Notes: a model not told the origin generated them from the letters alone. 46,457 nucleotides of DNA from DATCJU01 sp036562635 (GCA_036562635.1 DATCJU010000058.1:1-46457); one strand, 5' to 3'; counted from the first letter of the stretch, positions 1 through 10,851 are shown. Program-made: numbers and translations.

Positions 1-1415
1 GCCTGCACGATCGCCGCCCGGTCGGTGGCGAACACCGCCCCGGTCAGCCCGTAGGGGGCGGTACGGTCCACCAGCTCCAGCACCTGCGAGTACTCGGCGT
101 CCTCGTAGACGTACACCGCCAGGATCGGCCCGAAGAACTCGGTCCGGAACACCTCGTGCTCCGGATCGGTGCCCACCAACACGGTCGGCTGGACGAAGTA
201 CCCCACCGAGTCGTCGGCACCGCCTCCGACCAGCACGGACAGCGCCGAGTCACCCCGCACCCGCTCCAGCAGGTCCCGGTGCCGGGCGAAGGCCCGGTGG
301 TCGATGACCGCGCCCATGAAGTTCGACAGGTCGGTGACGTCGCCGTACCGCAGGGACCGGGTGACGTCGGCCAGCTGCTCCCGCAGACCGTTCTCCCACA
401 GCGAGCGCGGCAGGTAGGCGCGGGAGGCGGCCGAGCACTTCTGGCCCTGGTACTCGAAGGCCCCACGGACCAACCCGGTGACCAGCGCGGCCGGGTCGGC
501 CGAGGGGTGGGCGACGACGAAGTCCTTGCCGCCGGTCTCGCCCACGATCCTCGGGTAGGAGCGGTAGCGGTCCAGGTTGTCGGCGATGGTGCGCCAGAGC
601 AGCTTGAACGTCCTGGTGGACCCGGTGAAGTGCAGCCCGGCGAAGTCGGGGTCGGTGAGCGCAACCTCGCTGACCGCCTGTCCGTCCCCGGTGACCATGT
701 TGATCACGCCCGGGGGCAGACCGGCCGCCTCCAGCAGCCGCATGGTGTAGTGCGCGGCGAGCTGCTGGGTCGGCGAGGGCTTCCAGATCACCGTGTTGCC
801 CATCAGCGCCGGGGACAACGGCAGGTTGCCGGCGATGGCGGTGAAGTTGAACGGGGTGATGGCCACCACGAAGCCGTCCAGCGGGCGGTAGTCCATGCGG
901 TTCCACACCCCCGGCGAGTTCACCGGCTGGTCGGCCAGCAGCTGCCGGGCGAAGTGGACGTTGAACCGCATGAAGTCGATCAGCTCACAGGCCGAGTCGA
1001 TCTCGGCCTGCTGCACCGTCTTGGACTGGCCCAGCATGGTGGCCGCGTTCAGCGTGTCCCGCCACGGCCCGGACAGCAGGTCGGCGGCCCGCAGCAGCAC
1101 CGCCGCCCGCTCGTCGAAGCTCAACGACCGCCAGGCGGGGGCGGCCTCCTTCGCCGCGCGCACGGCCGCCGCGACGTCGTCCGCCGTGGCCTGGGCGGAC
1201 GTCCCGAGCACGTGCCGATGGTCGTGCGGCTGCACCACGTCGAACCGCTCACCACCGGCCATCCGCTGCTCACCGCCGATGGTCATGGTGAGCTCGTGCT
1301 GCTCGGCCTCCAGCTCGGCGAGGCGCTTCTGCAGGGACTCCCGTTCCGCGCTGCCGGGGGCGTAGGTGTGGACCGGCTCGTTGGCCGGGGTGGGTACGGA
1401 CGTGACAGCGTCCAT
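1..1415 (-). CDS. pruA: L-glutamate gamma-semialdehyde dehydrogenase (1-pyrroline-5-carboxylate dehydrogenase), 3' end outside window
   Basis: NAD-dependent oxidation of glutamate semialdehyde (from P5C) to glutamate, the second step of proline catabolism, in the cytosol. The translation has an ALDH fold with the P5CDH signatures: FNFTAIAGNLP (cofactor-domain entry), FTGSTRTFKLLW, the catalytic Glu in GETGGKDF and the catalytic Cys in EYQGQKCSAASR. About 471 residues are inside the window; the family is usually about 540, so only the C-terminal part is missing because the window starts there. The ATG at 1413-1415 is preceded by AGGAGG with an 11-base spacer. No proline dehydrogenase (putB) is visible on the part of the neighbourhood shown. 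Confidence 0.93.
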   Translation of the reverse strand, partial: MDAVTSVPTPANEPVHTYAPGSAERESLQKRLAELEAEQHELTMTIGGEQRMAGGERFDVVQPHDHRHVLGTSAQATADDVAAAVRAAKEAAPAWRSLSFDERAAVLLRAADLLSGPWRDTLNAATMLGQSKTVQQAEIDSACELIDFMRFNVHFARQLLADQPVNSPGVWNRMDYRPLDGFVVAITPFNFTAIAGNLPLSPALMGNTVIWKPSPTQQLAAHYTMRLLEAAGLPPGVINMVTGDGQAVSEVALTDPDFAGLHFTGSTRTFKLLWRTIADNLDRYRSYPRIVGETGGKDFVVAHPSADPAALVTGLVRGAFEYQGQKCSAASRAYLPRSLWENGLREQLADVTRSLRYGDVTDLSNFMGAVIDHRAFARHRDLLERVRGDSALSVLVGGGADDSVGYFVQPTVLVGTDPEHEVFRTEFFGPILAVYVYEDAEYSQVLELVDRTAPYGLTGAVFATDRAAIVQ

Positions 1416-1450
1416 CGGACCGCTCGCCTCCTCGCTGACCTGAACCAGCG

Positions 1451-1474
1451 GGCACCGCCGCTACCGGCGGTGCC
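1451..1474 (-). promoter_or_regulatory. Perfect 10-bp hairpin in the pruA leader
   Basis: GGCACCGCCG, a 4-base loop, then CGGCGGTGCC lies about 36 bases upstream of the pruA ATG. It could be a leader hairpin or a protein-binding inverted repeat. Nothing downstream looks like a terminator T-run, so its role is open. Confidence 0.4.
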
Positions 1475-1716
1475 GGCGACGTCGCGGATCAGTACGACGC
1501 CGCCCGCGGGGAACCCCGGACGGGCTCCCGTACGCGTCCCATCGTGGCATGGCACAGGCGCTAAGAAACGTGCTGATCAGGCACGATTCGTTGCACATCC
1601 CGCCAGGAACACGCACGGTCGTGAACCGCGGACGGTGACCCGCGTGCCACCACCCGGGTCACCGGCGCCGACACGTCCTTTCCCCGGCCGTCATCTCCGC
1701 ACCCCGCCGTCCGTGC

Positions 1717-1757
1717 CGTGGTGCGCCGGGACCGTCCCGAGACGGCCCGGCACCACG
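1717..1757 (-). terminator. GC-rich hairpin terminator after the DUF6912 gene
   Basis: CGTGGTG..CCGGG.CCGTC pairs with GACGG.CCGG.CACCACG across a CCGA loop. The hairpin starts at the base following the stop codon of the minus-strand gene. There is no T-tract, which is common in high-GC actinobacteria. Confidence 0.6.
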
Positions 1758-2261
1758 TCACATCAGCTCGAGCAGGAACGGCAGCTCCTGGGGGGCGTAC
1801 CAGGCCAGCTCGTGGTCCTCCGCACTGCCCACGGCGAACTCCGCGTCGTCGTCCCCCAGGTCCGCGGCGTCCACCACCCGGGCCGCGGCCCGCACCGCGT
1901 CCTCGGCGTCCGCGGTGTCGACGTGGACCGCGGCGACCTTGGTGTACGGCACCGGCCCGGACAGCTTGACCACCGAGTAGTCCAGGTCGGGGCGCAGCTG
2001 CACGTCGTCGACGTCGGCCGAGACCACCGCCCGCCGCGCCGGCGTGTCACCGTCCTGTTCCAGTTCCGTGGCGAGCAACCGCAGCGACGCCCGGGCAGCG
2101 TCCAGCATCGCCGCGTACTCCAGCTCCTCGGTGTCCCCCGACGCGTAGGACTCGCGCAGGGCCGGGGTCAGCGCGAACGCCGTCCCGCCCACCGCGAGGA
2201 TCTCGCCCTCCTCGACCAGCCGCTGCAGCATCCGCACCGTGGCCGGCAGATAGACCCTCAT
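1758..2261 (-). CDS. DUF6912 family protein (Rv3231c-like)
   Basis: A 167-residue protein starting MRVYLPATVRMLQRLVEEG. It has no signal peptide or membrane segment, and an acidic C-terminal half with a motif around DAADLGDDDAEF and an ending rich in Leu. The family is conserved in actinobacteria without a known function; the name rests on my recollection of DUF6912 and of M. tuberculosis Rv3231c. The ATG at 2259-2261 overlaps the stop of the upstream acyltransferase gene by 4 bases (ATGA), so the two are translationally coupled and probably act in related processes. A longer in-frame opening exists upstream but lies inside the acyltransferase gene in another frame and is not credible. Confidence 0.8.
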   Translation of the reverse strand: MRVYLPATVRMLQRLVEEGEILAVGGTAFALTPALRESYASGDTEELEYAAMLDAARASLRLLATELEQDGDTPARRAVVSADVDDVQLRPDLDYSVVKLSGPVPYTKVAAVHVDTADAEDAVRAAARVVDAADLGDDDAEFAVGSAEDHELAWYAPQELPFLLELM

Positions 2262-3685
2262 GCTGGCACCGTCCCGACCAGCTCCTCCAACGACTCCTCC
2301 ACCATGGCTGCAAGGACGTCCACGTCGGACATCCCGTCCCGATCCGCGTTCAGTCCGAAGTACACCCCACCGTCGTAGGACGTGACGCCGATCGACAGCG
2401 CCTGTCCCTTGGCCAACGGCATCACCGGGAACATCTCCACCATCCTGGCCCCTGCCGCGTACAGCGGCACCTGCGGCCCCGGCACGTTCGTGACGACCAG
2501 GTTGAAGAGCCGCCGGGAGAAGGAGTTCGCGGCACGGGCCCCGAGCTGGTGCAGGGTGGGCGGGGCCAGCCCGGAGAGCCGGACGAGGGCACTGGCCGCG
2601 ACCGACCGCCCGGACTCCTGGTGGGCCCGCATCGCGTGGCTGACGTGGTGCAGCCGCACCACCGGGTTCGGTTCGCCCACCGGAAGGTCGACCAGGTAGG
2701 CACTCACCTGGTTGCCCACGCGCACCGTCCCGGTCCGCCCACTCCCGGCGACCGCGGCGTCCTCGGGGGCACGCACCGACACCGGAACCATCGCGCGGAC
2801 CGTGGCGGAGGAGGTCACGGCCTCCCCGCGGGACAGCAACCAGTTCCGCAGCGCGCCGGCCACCACCGTGAGCACCACGTCGTTGACCGTGCCACCGTGC
2901 GCCCGGCGCACCGCCCGGTAGTGGTCCAGCCGGGTGCGGGCCACGGCGAACCGTCGCTGGGTGGAACCGCGCACGGCGAGCGGCCCCTCGGGGGCGGGGC
3001 TGGCCGCCGCACGCACCGCGGTGAGCAGGCCGCCCAGGGCGTTTCCCACCTTGCGCACGGTGGCCGCCGCGTCGATCGCCGCAGCCCGGACGTTCTCCAC
3101 CACCTCGCCCGGTTGCCGGACGGCCTCGGTGACCGCGTCCAGCACCAGGCGCACCGGGCTCGGCTCCGGGCCGGGCATCCACAGATCCTCCGGCAGTTCG
3201 CGCGGGGTGGGGGTGGTGTCCAGCACGAGCTGCCCGATGTCCGGGGTGGTGACCCCGTCCACCACCGCCTGGTGCGTCTTGGTGACGATGGCCACCCGGT
3301 TCCGGGCGAGTCCCTCGACCAGGTAGAGCTCCCACAGCGGTCGGGCGGGGTCGAGGGGGCGGGACATCAACCGGGCCACCAGCTCGTGCAGCTGCTCGGG
3401 GCGGCCCGGGCGGGGCAGCGCGGAGCGTCGCACGTGGTAGGTCACGTCGAAGTCCGGGTCGTCCACCCACACCGGCCGGGCCAGACGTCCCGGGACCTGC
3501 ACCACCTTCTGCCGGTAGCGGGGGGCCAGGGCCAGCCGCTGCTCGATCGACGCCACCAGGCGGTCGTAGTCCAGACCCGTGCGGGGACGGCGCAGGACCA
3601 CCACGTTCCCGACGTGCATCGGCGTGGTGGGTTCCTCCAGGTACAGGAACGAGGCGTCCAGGGCCGAGAGCCGGTTGGTCGGCAT
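2258..3685 (-). CDS. WS/DGAT-family acyltransferase (wax ester synthase / diacylglycerol acyltransferase, Tgs3-like)
   Basis: A 475-residue condensation-fold O-acyltransferase, expected to make triacylglycerol or wax esters at the membrane surface. Family landmarks present: N-terminal LSALDASFLYLEEPTTPMHVG, the PLW motif ARPLWELYLVEGL (about residues 115-126), MVPVSVR and GTVNDVVLTVVAGALRNW. The catalytic HHxxxDG motif reads HQAVVDG (residues 138-144): the first His is present but the second is Gln. The ATG at 3683-3685 has AGGA 8 bases upstream and fits the conserved N-terminus; longer frames are unsupported. It is coupled to the DUF6912 gene by a 4-base overlap. The equivalent in M. tuberculosis is probably the Rv3234c/Rv3233c locus. 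Confidence 0.88.
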   Translation of the reverse strand: MPTNRLSALDASFLYLEEPTTPMHVGNVVVLRRPRTGLDYDRLVASIEQRLALAPRYRQKVVQVPGRLARPVWVDDPDFDVTYHVRRSALPRPGRPEQLHELVARLMSRPLDPARPLWELYLVEGLARNRVAIVTKTHQAVVDGVTTPDIGQLVLDTTPTPRELPEDLWMPGPEPSPVRLVLDAVTEAVRQPGEVVENVRAAAIDAAATVRKVGNALGGLLTAVRAAASPAPEGPLAVRGSTQRRFAVARTRLDHYRAVRRAHGGTVNDVVLTVVAGALRNWLLSRGEAVTSSATVRAMVPVSVRAPEDAAVAGSGRTGTVRVGNQVSAYLVDLPVGEPNPVVRLHHVSHAMRAHQESGRSVAASALVRLSGLAPPTLHQLGARAANSFSRRLFNLVVTNVPGPQVPLYAAGARMVEMFPVMPLAKGQALSIGVTSYDGGVYFGLNADRDGMSDVDVLAAMVEESLEELVGTVPA

Positions 3686-3734
3686 GCCGTCGATCCTGGC
3701 ACAGCGGAGGTGACCGAACAGCCGGTGAAGTCGA

Positions 3735-4598
3735 TCAACCGACGACGTCGTCGGGATCCGTGCCACGCCCTCCCGACCGCCGGCCCAGCACCCGGCGCGC
3801 CACCCGACGCACGGCCGCACGCTCGTCCGGCTCCAGGGCACTGCCGGAGAGCCGGTACCGGACCGCCTGCGGCAGGGCGGCACGCAACCGGTCCCGGTCG
3901 TAGCCGGACAGGAAGGCCCGCAACATGGCCCAGCGCATCAGCCGGTACCGCGAGCGCAGCCGCGCGGAGGCCACGATCAACCAGCTGTAGGCCACGTCCA
4001 CGGCACGGTCGCCCCGGCGGGCGTCGACCCAGTCGATCACCACCGGGCCCTCCGGACCCAGCAGGACGTTGTTCGGGTGCAGGTCCAGGTGCAGCAGACC
4101 GTCGCCACCGGCTCCGAAACGGGGTAGGTCCGGCGGTGCGGGAACCTGGTCGAGCATCCGGTGCACCCGCGCCATGAGCCGGCCCAGGGCGGCCGCCCGC
4201 CAGGGGCGGGCCTCCAGTTCCTCCGCCACGGTCGGGCCGATCACGTGCTCCATCACCAGTTCGGGCCCGTCGGCCTGCACCACCCTCGGCACCGGAACAC
4301 CGTGTTGGCGCAGATGGTGCAGCAGGGCGGCCTCCGCCTCCAGGGACCTCCCGCTCCGGCTGCGCTTGACCAACAGCCCGTCCGCGCGCACCAGCACGTC
4401 CGCGGTCCGCCCACCGGCGATCAACTGCTCTCCCCGTCGAGGCACGGACCGCGCACCCGAGTCGACCGGCTGAGTGCGCAAGGTCACAGTGAGGGATGTT
4501 CGCAGGAGAGTGATCCAGGCAACACCCCCGACGAGGGTGATCCGGGACACACCGTCGGTGCGAACCACGGGCCGCTGCACGGTGCCACCGCCCCGCAT
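3735..4598 (-). CDS. APH-fold phosphotransferase (kinase-like)
   Basis: A 287-residue protein with the choline/aminoglycoside kinase fold. It has VKRSRSG and EAEAALLHHLRQHGVPVPRVV (N-lobe), the MEHVIGPT hinge, the Brenner motif LHLDLHPNNVLL (catalytic Asp and metal-binding Asn) and VIDWVDARRGD (metal Asp). The substrate cannot be told from sequence; the fold phosphorylates small molecules or proteins. The start is uncertain. ATG at 4596-4598 has AGAGG 5 bases upstream, but the first 37 residues look unconserved, and a GTG at 4485-4487 is an alternative. With the long start, only 14 bases separate it from the divergent methyltransferase gene. Confidence 0.78.
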   Translation of the reverse strand: MRGGGTVQRPVVRTDGVSRITLVGGVAWITLLRTSLTVTLRTQPVDSGARSVPRRGEQLIAGGRTADVLVRADGLLVKRSRSGRSLEAEAALLHHLRQHGVPVPRVVQADGPELVMEHVIGPTVAEELEARPWRAAALGRLMARVHRMLDQVPAPPDLPRFGAGGDGLLHLDLHPNNVLLGPEGPVVIDWVDARRGDRAVDVAYSWLIVASARLRSRYRLMRWAMLRAFLSGYDRDRLRAALPQAVRYRLSGSALEPDERAAVRRVARRVLGRRSGGRGTDPDDVVG

Positions 4599-4612
4599 GC
4601 CAACCTCTGCTG

Positions 4613-5383
4613 GTGAGCACCACCTCCCCCAAGGACCGGTTCGTCACCGTCTACGGTCGCAAGCCGGTGCTGGAAGCCCTGGCCGATCCCGATCTGACGG
4701 TGGACAAGGTCGTCCTGGCCGACAACGCCCGCGGCCCGGCCGCCCGGGAGATCCTCGACGCGGCCGCCCGACGGGGGGTCACCGTGCAGCGGGCCAGCGC
4801 GCACCGGGTCAAGGTGCTGGCCGGGAACGGCCGCCACGACCAGGGGGTGTTGGCCGACGTGGTGGCACCCCGGATGCGCACCCTGGCCGCCGCACTCGCC
4901 GGGAAGGGCTCCCGGCCCCCACGGACCGTGCTGTTGTTGGACGGCATCACCACCCCGGCGAACGTGGGGATGATCCTGCGCACCGCCACCGCCGCGGGGG
5001 TGGACGGGATCGTCGTCCCCCGGCGTGGCGTGGCCAGCATCGACCCGCTGGTGGTGAAGGCGTCCGCGGGGGTGGCGTTCCACGCACCGGTGCTGCGCTG
5101 CGCCACGGCGGGTGAGGCGGCCGCCGCCCTGCGCGCCGCCGGCTACCCCCTGTTCGGGATGGCCGCGGACGGCGGGCGGAACCTGTTCACCGCGGACCTG
5201 CCCTCCCGCGCGGCGTTCGTGCTGGGCGGGGAGACCAACGGGGTGTCCCCCGAGGTGCGGCAGCAGGTCACCGGGTGGCTGGCTATCCCCATGGCAGGTG
5301 GCGTGGAGTCGCTGAACGTGGCCAGTGCGGCCGCGGTGCTGTGCTTCGAACTGGTCCGGCGCCGGACCGGCGGCGGACGCTGA
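4613..5383 (+). CDS. TrmH/SpoU-family RNA 2'-O-methyltransferase
   Basis: A 256-residue SPOUT-class methyltransferase using SAM, probably on rRNA or tRNA ribose. The N-terminal substrate-binding domain (about 1-95, starting VTVYGRKPVLEAL) is followed by the trefoil-knot domain with the three SpoU motifs: LLLDGITTPANVGMILRTA, FVLGGETNGVSPEV and IPMAGGVESLNVASAAAVLCFE. The GTG start at 4613 has no Shine-Dalgarno, so it may be leaderless or start at an internal GTG. Which nucleotide it modifies is unknown. Confidence 0.9.
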   Translation: MSTTSPKDRFVTVYGRKPVLEALADPDLTVDKVVLADNARGPAAREILDAAARRGVTVQRASAHRVKVLAGNGRHDQGVLADVVAPRMRTLAAALAGKGSRPPRTVLLLDGITTPANVGMILRTATAAGVDGIVVPRRGVASIDPLVVKASAGVAFHAPVLRCATAGEAAAALRAAGYPLFGMAADGGRNLFTADLPSRAAFVLGGETNGVSPEVRQQVTGWLAIPMAGGVESLNVASAAAVLCFELVRRRTGGGR

Positions 5384-5385
5384 CC

Positions 5386-5411
5386 CCGACCCCACCCGCC
5401 CGGGCGGTCGG
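5386..5411. terminator. Possible shared terminator between convergent genes
   Basis: CCGACC and GGTCGG flank a CGCCCGGGCG palindrome directly after the methyltransferase stop and before the stop of the convergent HAD gene. The arms overlap, so only one of two pairings can form. Weak evidence. Confidence 0.3.
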
Positions 5412-5429
5412 CGGGGAGCCGCGGCCCGC

Positions 5430-5843
5430 TCAGCGCAGTGGGAGTCCGAACAGTGCCTCCAGCTCGTCGATCGTGTCGGCCACGGTGGTGTGCTGCACCC
5501 CGACCATGCCGGCCCGGGCCGCACCCCGCACGTTGACCGCCAGGTCGTCGACGAACACACAGGCCGCCGGTGGCAGGCCGAGCCGCTCCGCGGTGAGCAG
5601 GTAGATCGCCGGGTCCGGTTTGGCCATGCCCACCCGGCCGGACAGCACCACGGTGTCGAACAGCTCTCCCCACCACGGCGGGTCCTCCCCGCCGTCCCCG
5701 GCGTTGGACAGCAGTGCCGTGCGCAGGCCGACCCGCCGCGCTTGCCGGAGCACACCGATCAGCGGAGGTTCCCCTCGCCCCGGGTCGTCACCGAAGTCGG
5801 TGAGCACACCGCCGTAGTCGACCACCAGCCCCATCAGCCGCAC
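5430..5843 (-). CDS. Small HAD-family hydrolase
   Basis: A 137-residue haloacid-dehalogenase-fold protein. Motif I is VVDYGGVLTD (nucleophile Asp, where the usual second Asp is replaced by GGV), motif II is ALLSNAG, motif III Lys is in GMAKPDPAIYLL and motif IV is CVFVDDLAVNVRGA. It is about 60-80 residues shorter than typical HAD-IA phosphatases, because the helical cap between motifs I and II is nearly absent. Substrates could therefore be large or held in a partner. The start is GTG at 5841-5843, or ATG at 5832-5834. Confidence 0.85.
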   Translation of the reverse strand: MRLMGLVVDYGGVLTDFGDDPGRGEPPLIGVLRQARRVGLRTALLSNAGDGGEDPPWWGELFDTVVLSGRVGMAKPDPAIYLLTAERLGLPPAACVFVDDLAVNVRGAARAGMVGVQHTTVADTIDELEALFGLPLR

Positions 5844-6009
5844 TCGGCCACTCTAAGGCTCCCCTGGGGTCATTCGATCGGGTGAATCAGGCCGTGGGCA
5901 TGCCCGGATCCGCCCCTCTCGCCGCTCAGTACAGCGCCCGGGGGAACCGGAACCCGAACCGGCTCCCGTCGGGCCCACCCGAGCACCATCGACCACAGGG
6001 GAGGACCGC

Positions 6010-6546
6010 ATGCCCTGCGGAGCATCCGGCACGACCACCCGCACGGCCGGCACGAGCCCGGTGCGTTCCACCCATCGACTGCCACGCCTGATCCGGCTGG
6101 CCGACTACACGCCGCGGCCGGCGACCGAGGGCCACCGGCACCCCCAGGAACCACCGCCGGCACACACCGCCACCCCGGCCGCCACGGCCCTCGACGAGCA
6201 GCCACCGCGCCCGAGGCGGACCGGCTCCCCGGAACAACTCGGCCGGGCCCTGCTCACCGCGATCCTGGAGGTCCTGGCCCACCGTCGACCCGCCCAGCAG
6301 CTCCGGCACGTGCTGGGACCGGACGGGCATCGGGCCCTGGCGGAGCTACGCACCCAACACCCCGCCGGCCGACCACCGCGCCTGCGCTCCCTGCGGGTGT
6401 CGAGCCCACGGGAGGGGGCCGTCGAGGTGTGCGCCGCCCTGTGGTGCGGGTCGCGGCTGCGTGCTCTGGCCGGTCGGATCGAGACCCGTCCCGACGGCCG
6501 GTGGCACTGCACGACGCTGACCGTGCTCACCCCGAACCGGACCTGA
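6010..6546 (+). CDS. Rv3235 family protein (Ala/Arg/Pro-rich)
   Basis: A 178-residue basic protein. The N-terminal third is Pro/Thr-rich and probably disordered; the conserved C-terminal half runs from SPEQLGRALLTAILEVLAHR to WHCTTLTVLTPNR. There is no signal peptide or membrane helix. ATG at 6010 is preceded by GGGAGG with a 5-base spacer. Its position beside secA and its composition match the uncharacterised M. tuberculosis Rv3235 (from memory). Function is unknown. Confidence 0.75.
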   Translation: MPCGASGTTTRTAGTSPVRSTHRLPRLIRLADYTPRPATEGHRHPQEPPPAHTATPAATALDEQPPRPRRTGSPEQLGRALLTAILEVLAHRRPAQQLRHVLGPDGHRALAELRTQHPAGRPPRLRSLRVSSPREGAVEVCAALWCGSRLRALAGRIETRPDGRWHCTTLTVLTPNRT

Positions 6547-6593
6547 ACACGACTCGCCGCCCCGAGCCCAGAGGCTCGGGGCGGCGAGTGTGG
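6547..6593. terminator. Bidirectional terminator between the Rv3235-like gene and secA
   Basis: A perfect 17-bp stem (6552-6568 with 6573-6589; ACTCGCCGCCCCGAGCC) around a CAGA loop, extended by further pairs. It lies exactly between two convergent stop codons and can serve both strands. Confidence 0.87.
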
Positions 6594-6609
6594 TGCCCAC
6601 GCTTCTCGG

Positions 6610-9486
<2,877 letters not shown>

Positions 9487-9649
9487 CCGGGGTCGACCTC
9501 GCTAGCTGATCGTGACACGCCCGTCACGGACGCCTTCTCCGGCCATCGTACGGGCGTACGGCGGTCGCTTTCGAGTGCGGCTTGGACGATCCCGCACGGA
9601 TCGCCGGTCTCGTCACCGGTCCCATCCCGAGACGGACGGCGGACACGGC

Positions 9650-9684
9650 GGTGGCCCCGGCCGCCGAGGGGGACCGGGGCCACC
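9650..9684 (-). terminator. Terminator after hpf
   Basis: GGTGGCCCCGG (9650-9660) pairs perfectly with CCGGGGCCACC (9674-9684) around a 13-base loop, about 30 bases past the hpf stop. It separates hpf from the secA promoter region. Confidence 0.75.
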
Positions 9685-9713
9685 ACCTGTTCGGGTGAAT
9701 GGATGTGATTCGT

Positions 9714-10400
9714 TCAGACCAGCCGGATCAGGCCGTAGTCGAATCCCCTGCGCCGGTAGACCACACTCGGGCAGCCCGTGTCGGCGTCGTTGAAGAGGTA
9801 GAAGTCGTGTCCGACCAGTTCCATCTCGTAGAGGGCCTGGTCGACGCTCATCGGCTTGGCCGGGTGCTCCTTCTCACGCACGACTCGGCCGGGCTGGTAT
9901 CCCTCCTCGTCGTCCCAACGCTGCCAAGGGAGGTCGGGAACTTCCGTGACGGGCTCGGACCGGACCTCGGTCCGCTGCTCGGTCAGTACGGCTGTCTCGG
10001 CCGTGAGGACTGGACTGCCGCCCTTCGCCGCGCCGCCGGCCAGCGCCGCAGCCGCCGGCGCGGTGGCCTCCGCCGCCGAGAAGCCGTTCCGGCGCCCACG
10101 GTGCACCCGCCGGTCGTGCGCCTTGCGCATCCGGCTCTCCAACTTGTTGATCGCCGTATCCAGGGCGGAATAGAAATCGGCCGCGCAGGCCTCGGCCCGA
10201 ATGACGGGACCGCGCCCCGTGGCCGTGATCTCCACGCGCTGGCACTTCTTGGACTGGCGGGGGTTGGGCTCGTGGAACAGCTCCACATCGAAGCGGATGA
10301 CCTTGCGGTCGTAGCGTTCGAGCCGGGCCAGCTTCTCGGCGACGTGCTCCCGGTAGTGGTCCGGCACCTCGACGTTACGACCTTTGACGACGATGTCCAT
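9714..10400 (-). CDS. hpf: Ribosome hibernation-promoting factor, long form
   Basis: A 228-residue long-form HPF that inactivates ribosomes by forming 100S dimers in stationary or stressed cells. The N-terminal HPF/YfiA domain (1 to about 105; starts MDIVVKGRNVEVPDHYREHV) is followed by a basic linker and the C-terminal dimerisation domain (about 170-228; HPAKPMSVDQALYEMELVGH to the LV end). The ATG at 10398-10400 is preceded by GGGAGGG with a 6-base spacer. An unusually long noncoding region (10401-11240) precedes it, so its regulation may be elaborate. Confidence 0.95.
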   Translation of the reverse strand: MDIVVKGRNVEVPDHYREHVAEKLARLERYDRKVIRFDVELFHEPNPRQSKKCQRVEITATGRGPVIRAEACAADFYSALDTAINKLESRMRKAHDRRVHRGRRNGFSAAEATAPAAAALAGGAAKGGSPVLTAETAVLTEQRTEVRSEPVTEVPDLPWQRWDDEEGYQPGRVVREKEHPAKPMSVDQALYEMELVGHDFYLFNDADTGCPSVVYRRRGFDYGLIRLV

Positions 10401-10569
10401 ACACGACCCTCCCTCTGCGTCGTGTGCGCTTGTCCTGCCGCGCCGGCGCCGGAAGCGTCCGTTCAGCTCTCATCCGGCGCCAGGGTCATGGGCTACTCGC
10501 CTCCTCCCCGCTACCGGCTCGTCGATTGCCGAGCACGTTAGCTCGCCTTTCGTCTGCGGGAAACCCCCT

Positions 10570-10597
10570 CTCGTGGGTGATGTCAAGTCACCACGAG
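10570..10597. promoter_or_regulatory. Inverted repeat in the hpf upstream region
   Basis: CTCGTGGGTGA and TCACCACGAG flank a 7-base centre, with one bulged base. Read on the minus strand the centre contains TTGACA, a perfect -35 hexamer, but no matching -10 stands 16-19 bases further on. It may be an operator overlapping an hpf promoter. Confidence 0.4.
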
Positions 10598-10669
10598 AAG
10601 TAACGATCATTGCCTGAACAGGTGAAACCGATACGCCCGAACGAAACTCCGGAGTACCCGGAAAAGACG

Positions 10670-10851
10670 AAAAAACACTCACTCCGTGCAGGAGCACGGT
10701 GCTCTCCGGCACCAGGCTCACCGGGCCTGCACGGGACCTCACACCCGGGGAACGAGCGGCTCCTCCCAGGGGTTCCCGACACAGGAACCTCGTATCGGAT
10801 TCCTGCGGAACACCGTTCCACGACGTGGGCCACACCGGTATCCACCCCACG
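10670..10851 (-). ncRNA. Candidate structured RNA or leader ending in a T-run terminator
   Basis: Read on the minus strand, five stem-loops follow one another. They are 10846-10851/10824-10829 (CGTGGG/CCCACG), 10807-10819 (GGAAC-ACC-GTTCC), 10771-10789 (GGTTCC, 7-base loop, GGAACC), 10748-10767 (GGGAGGAG/CTCGTTCCC) and an outer 9-bp stem CCGTGCAGG/CCTGCACGG (10684-10734) enclosing an AGCAC/GTGCT hairpin. Eight bases later comes TTTTTT (10670-10675). A TAGCGT -10-like hexamer at 10870-10875 would give a transcript of about 190 bases. No protein frame explains the conservation of pairing. It could instead be a far-downstream terminator of comF or a leader of hpf. Confidence 0.45.

Larger units (their letters stand above)
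1416..1757. other. Intergenic region between pruA and the DUF6912 gene
   Basis: A 342-base gap with no credible gene. It should hold the pruA promoter (minus strand). Besides the hairpin at 1451-1474 it contains a near-palindrome CGTGCTGATCAGGCACG at 1569-1585, a possible operator, and the terminator at 1717-1757. I found no convincing -35/-10 pair. Confidence 0.6.
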
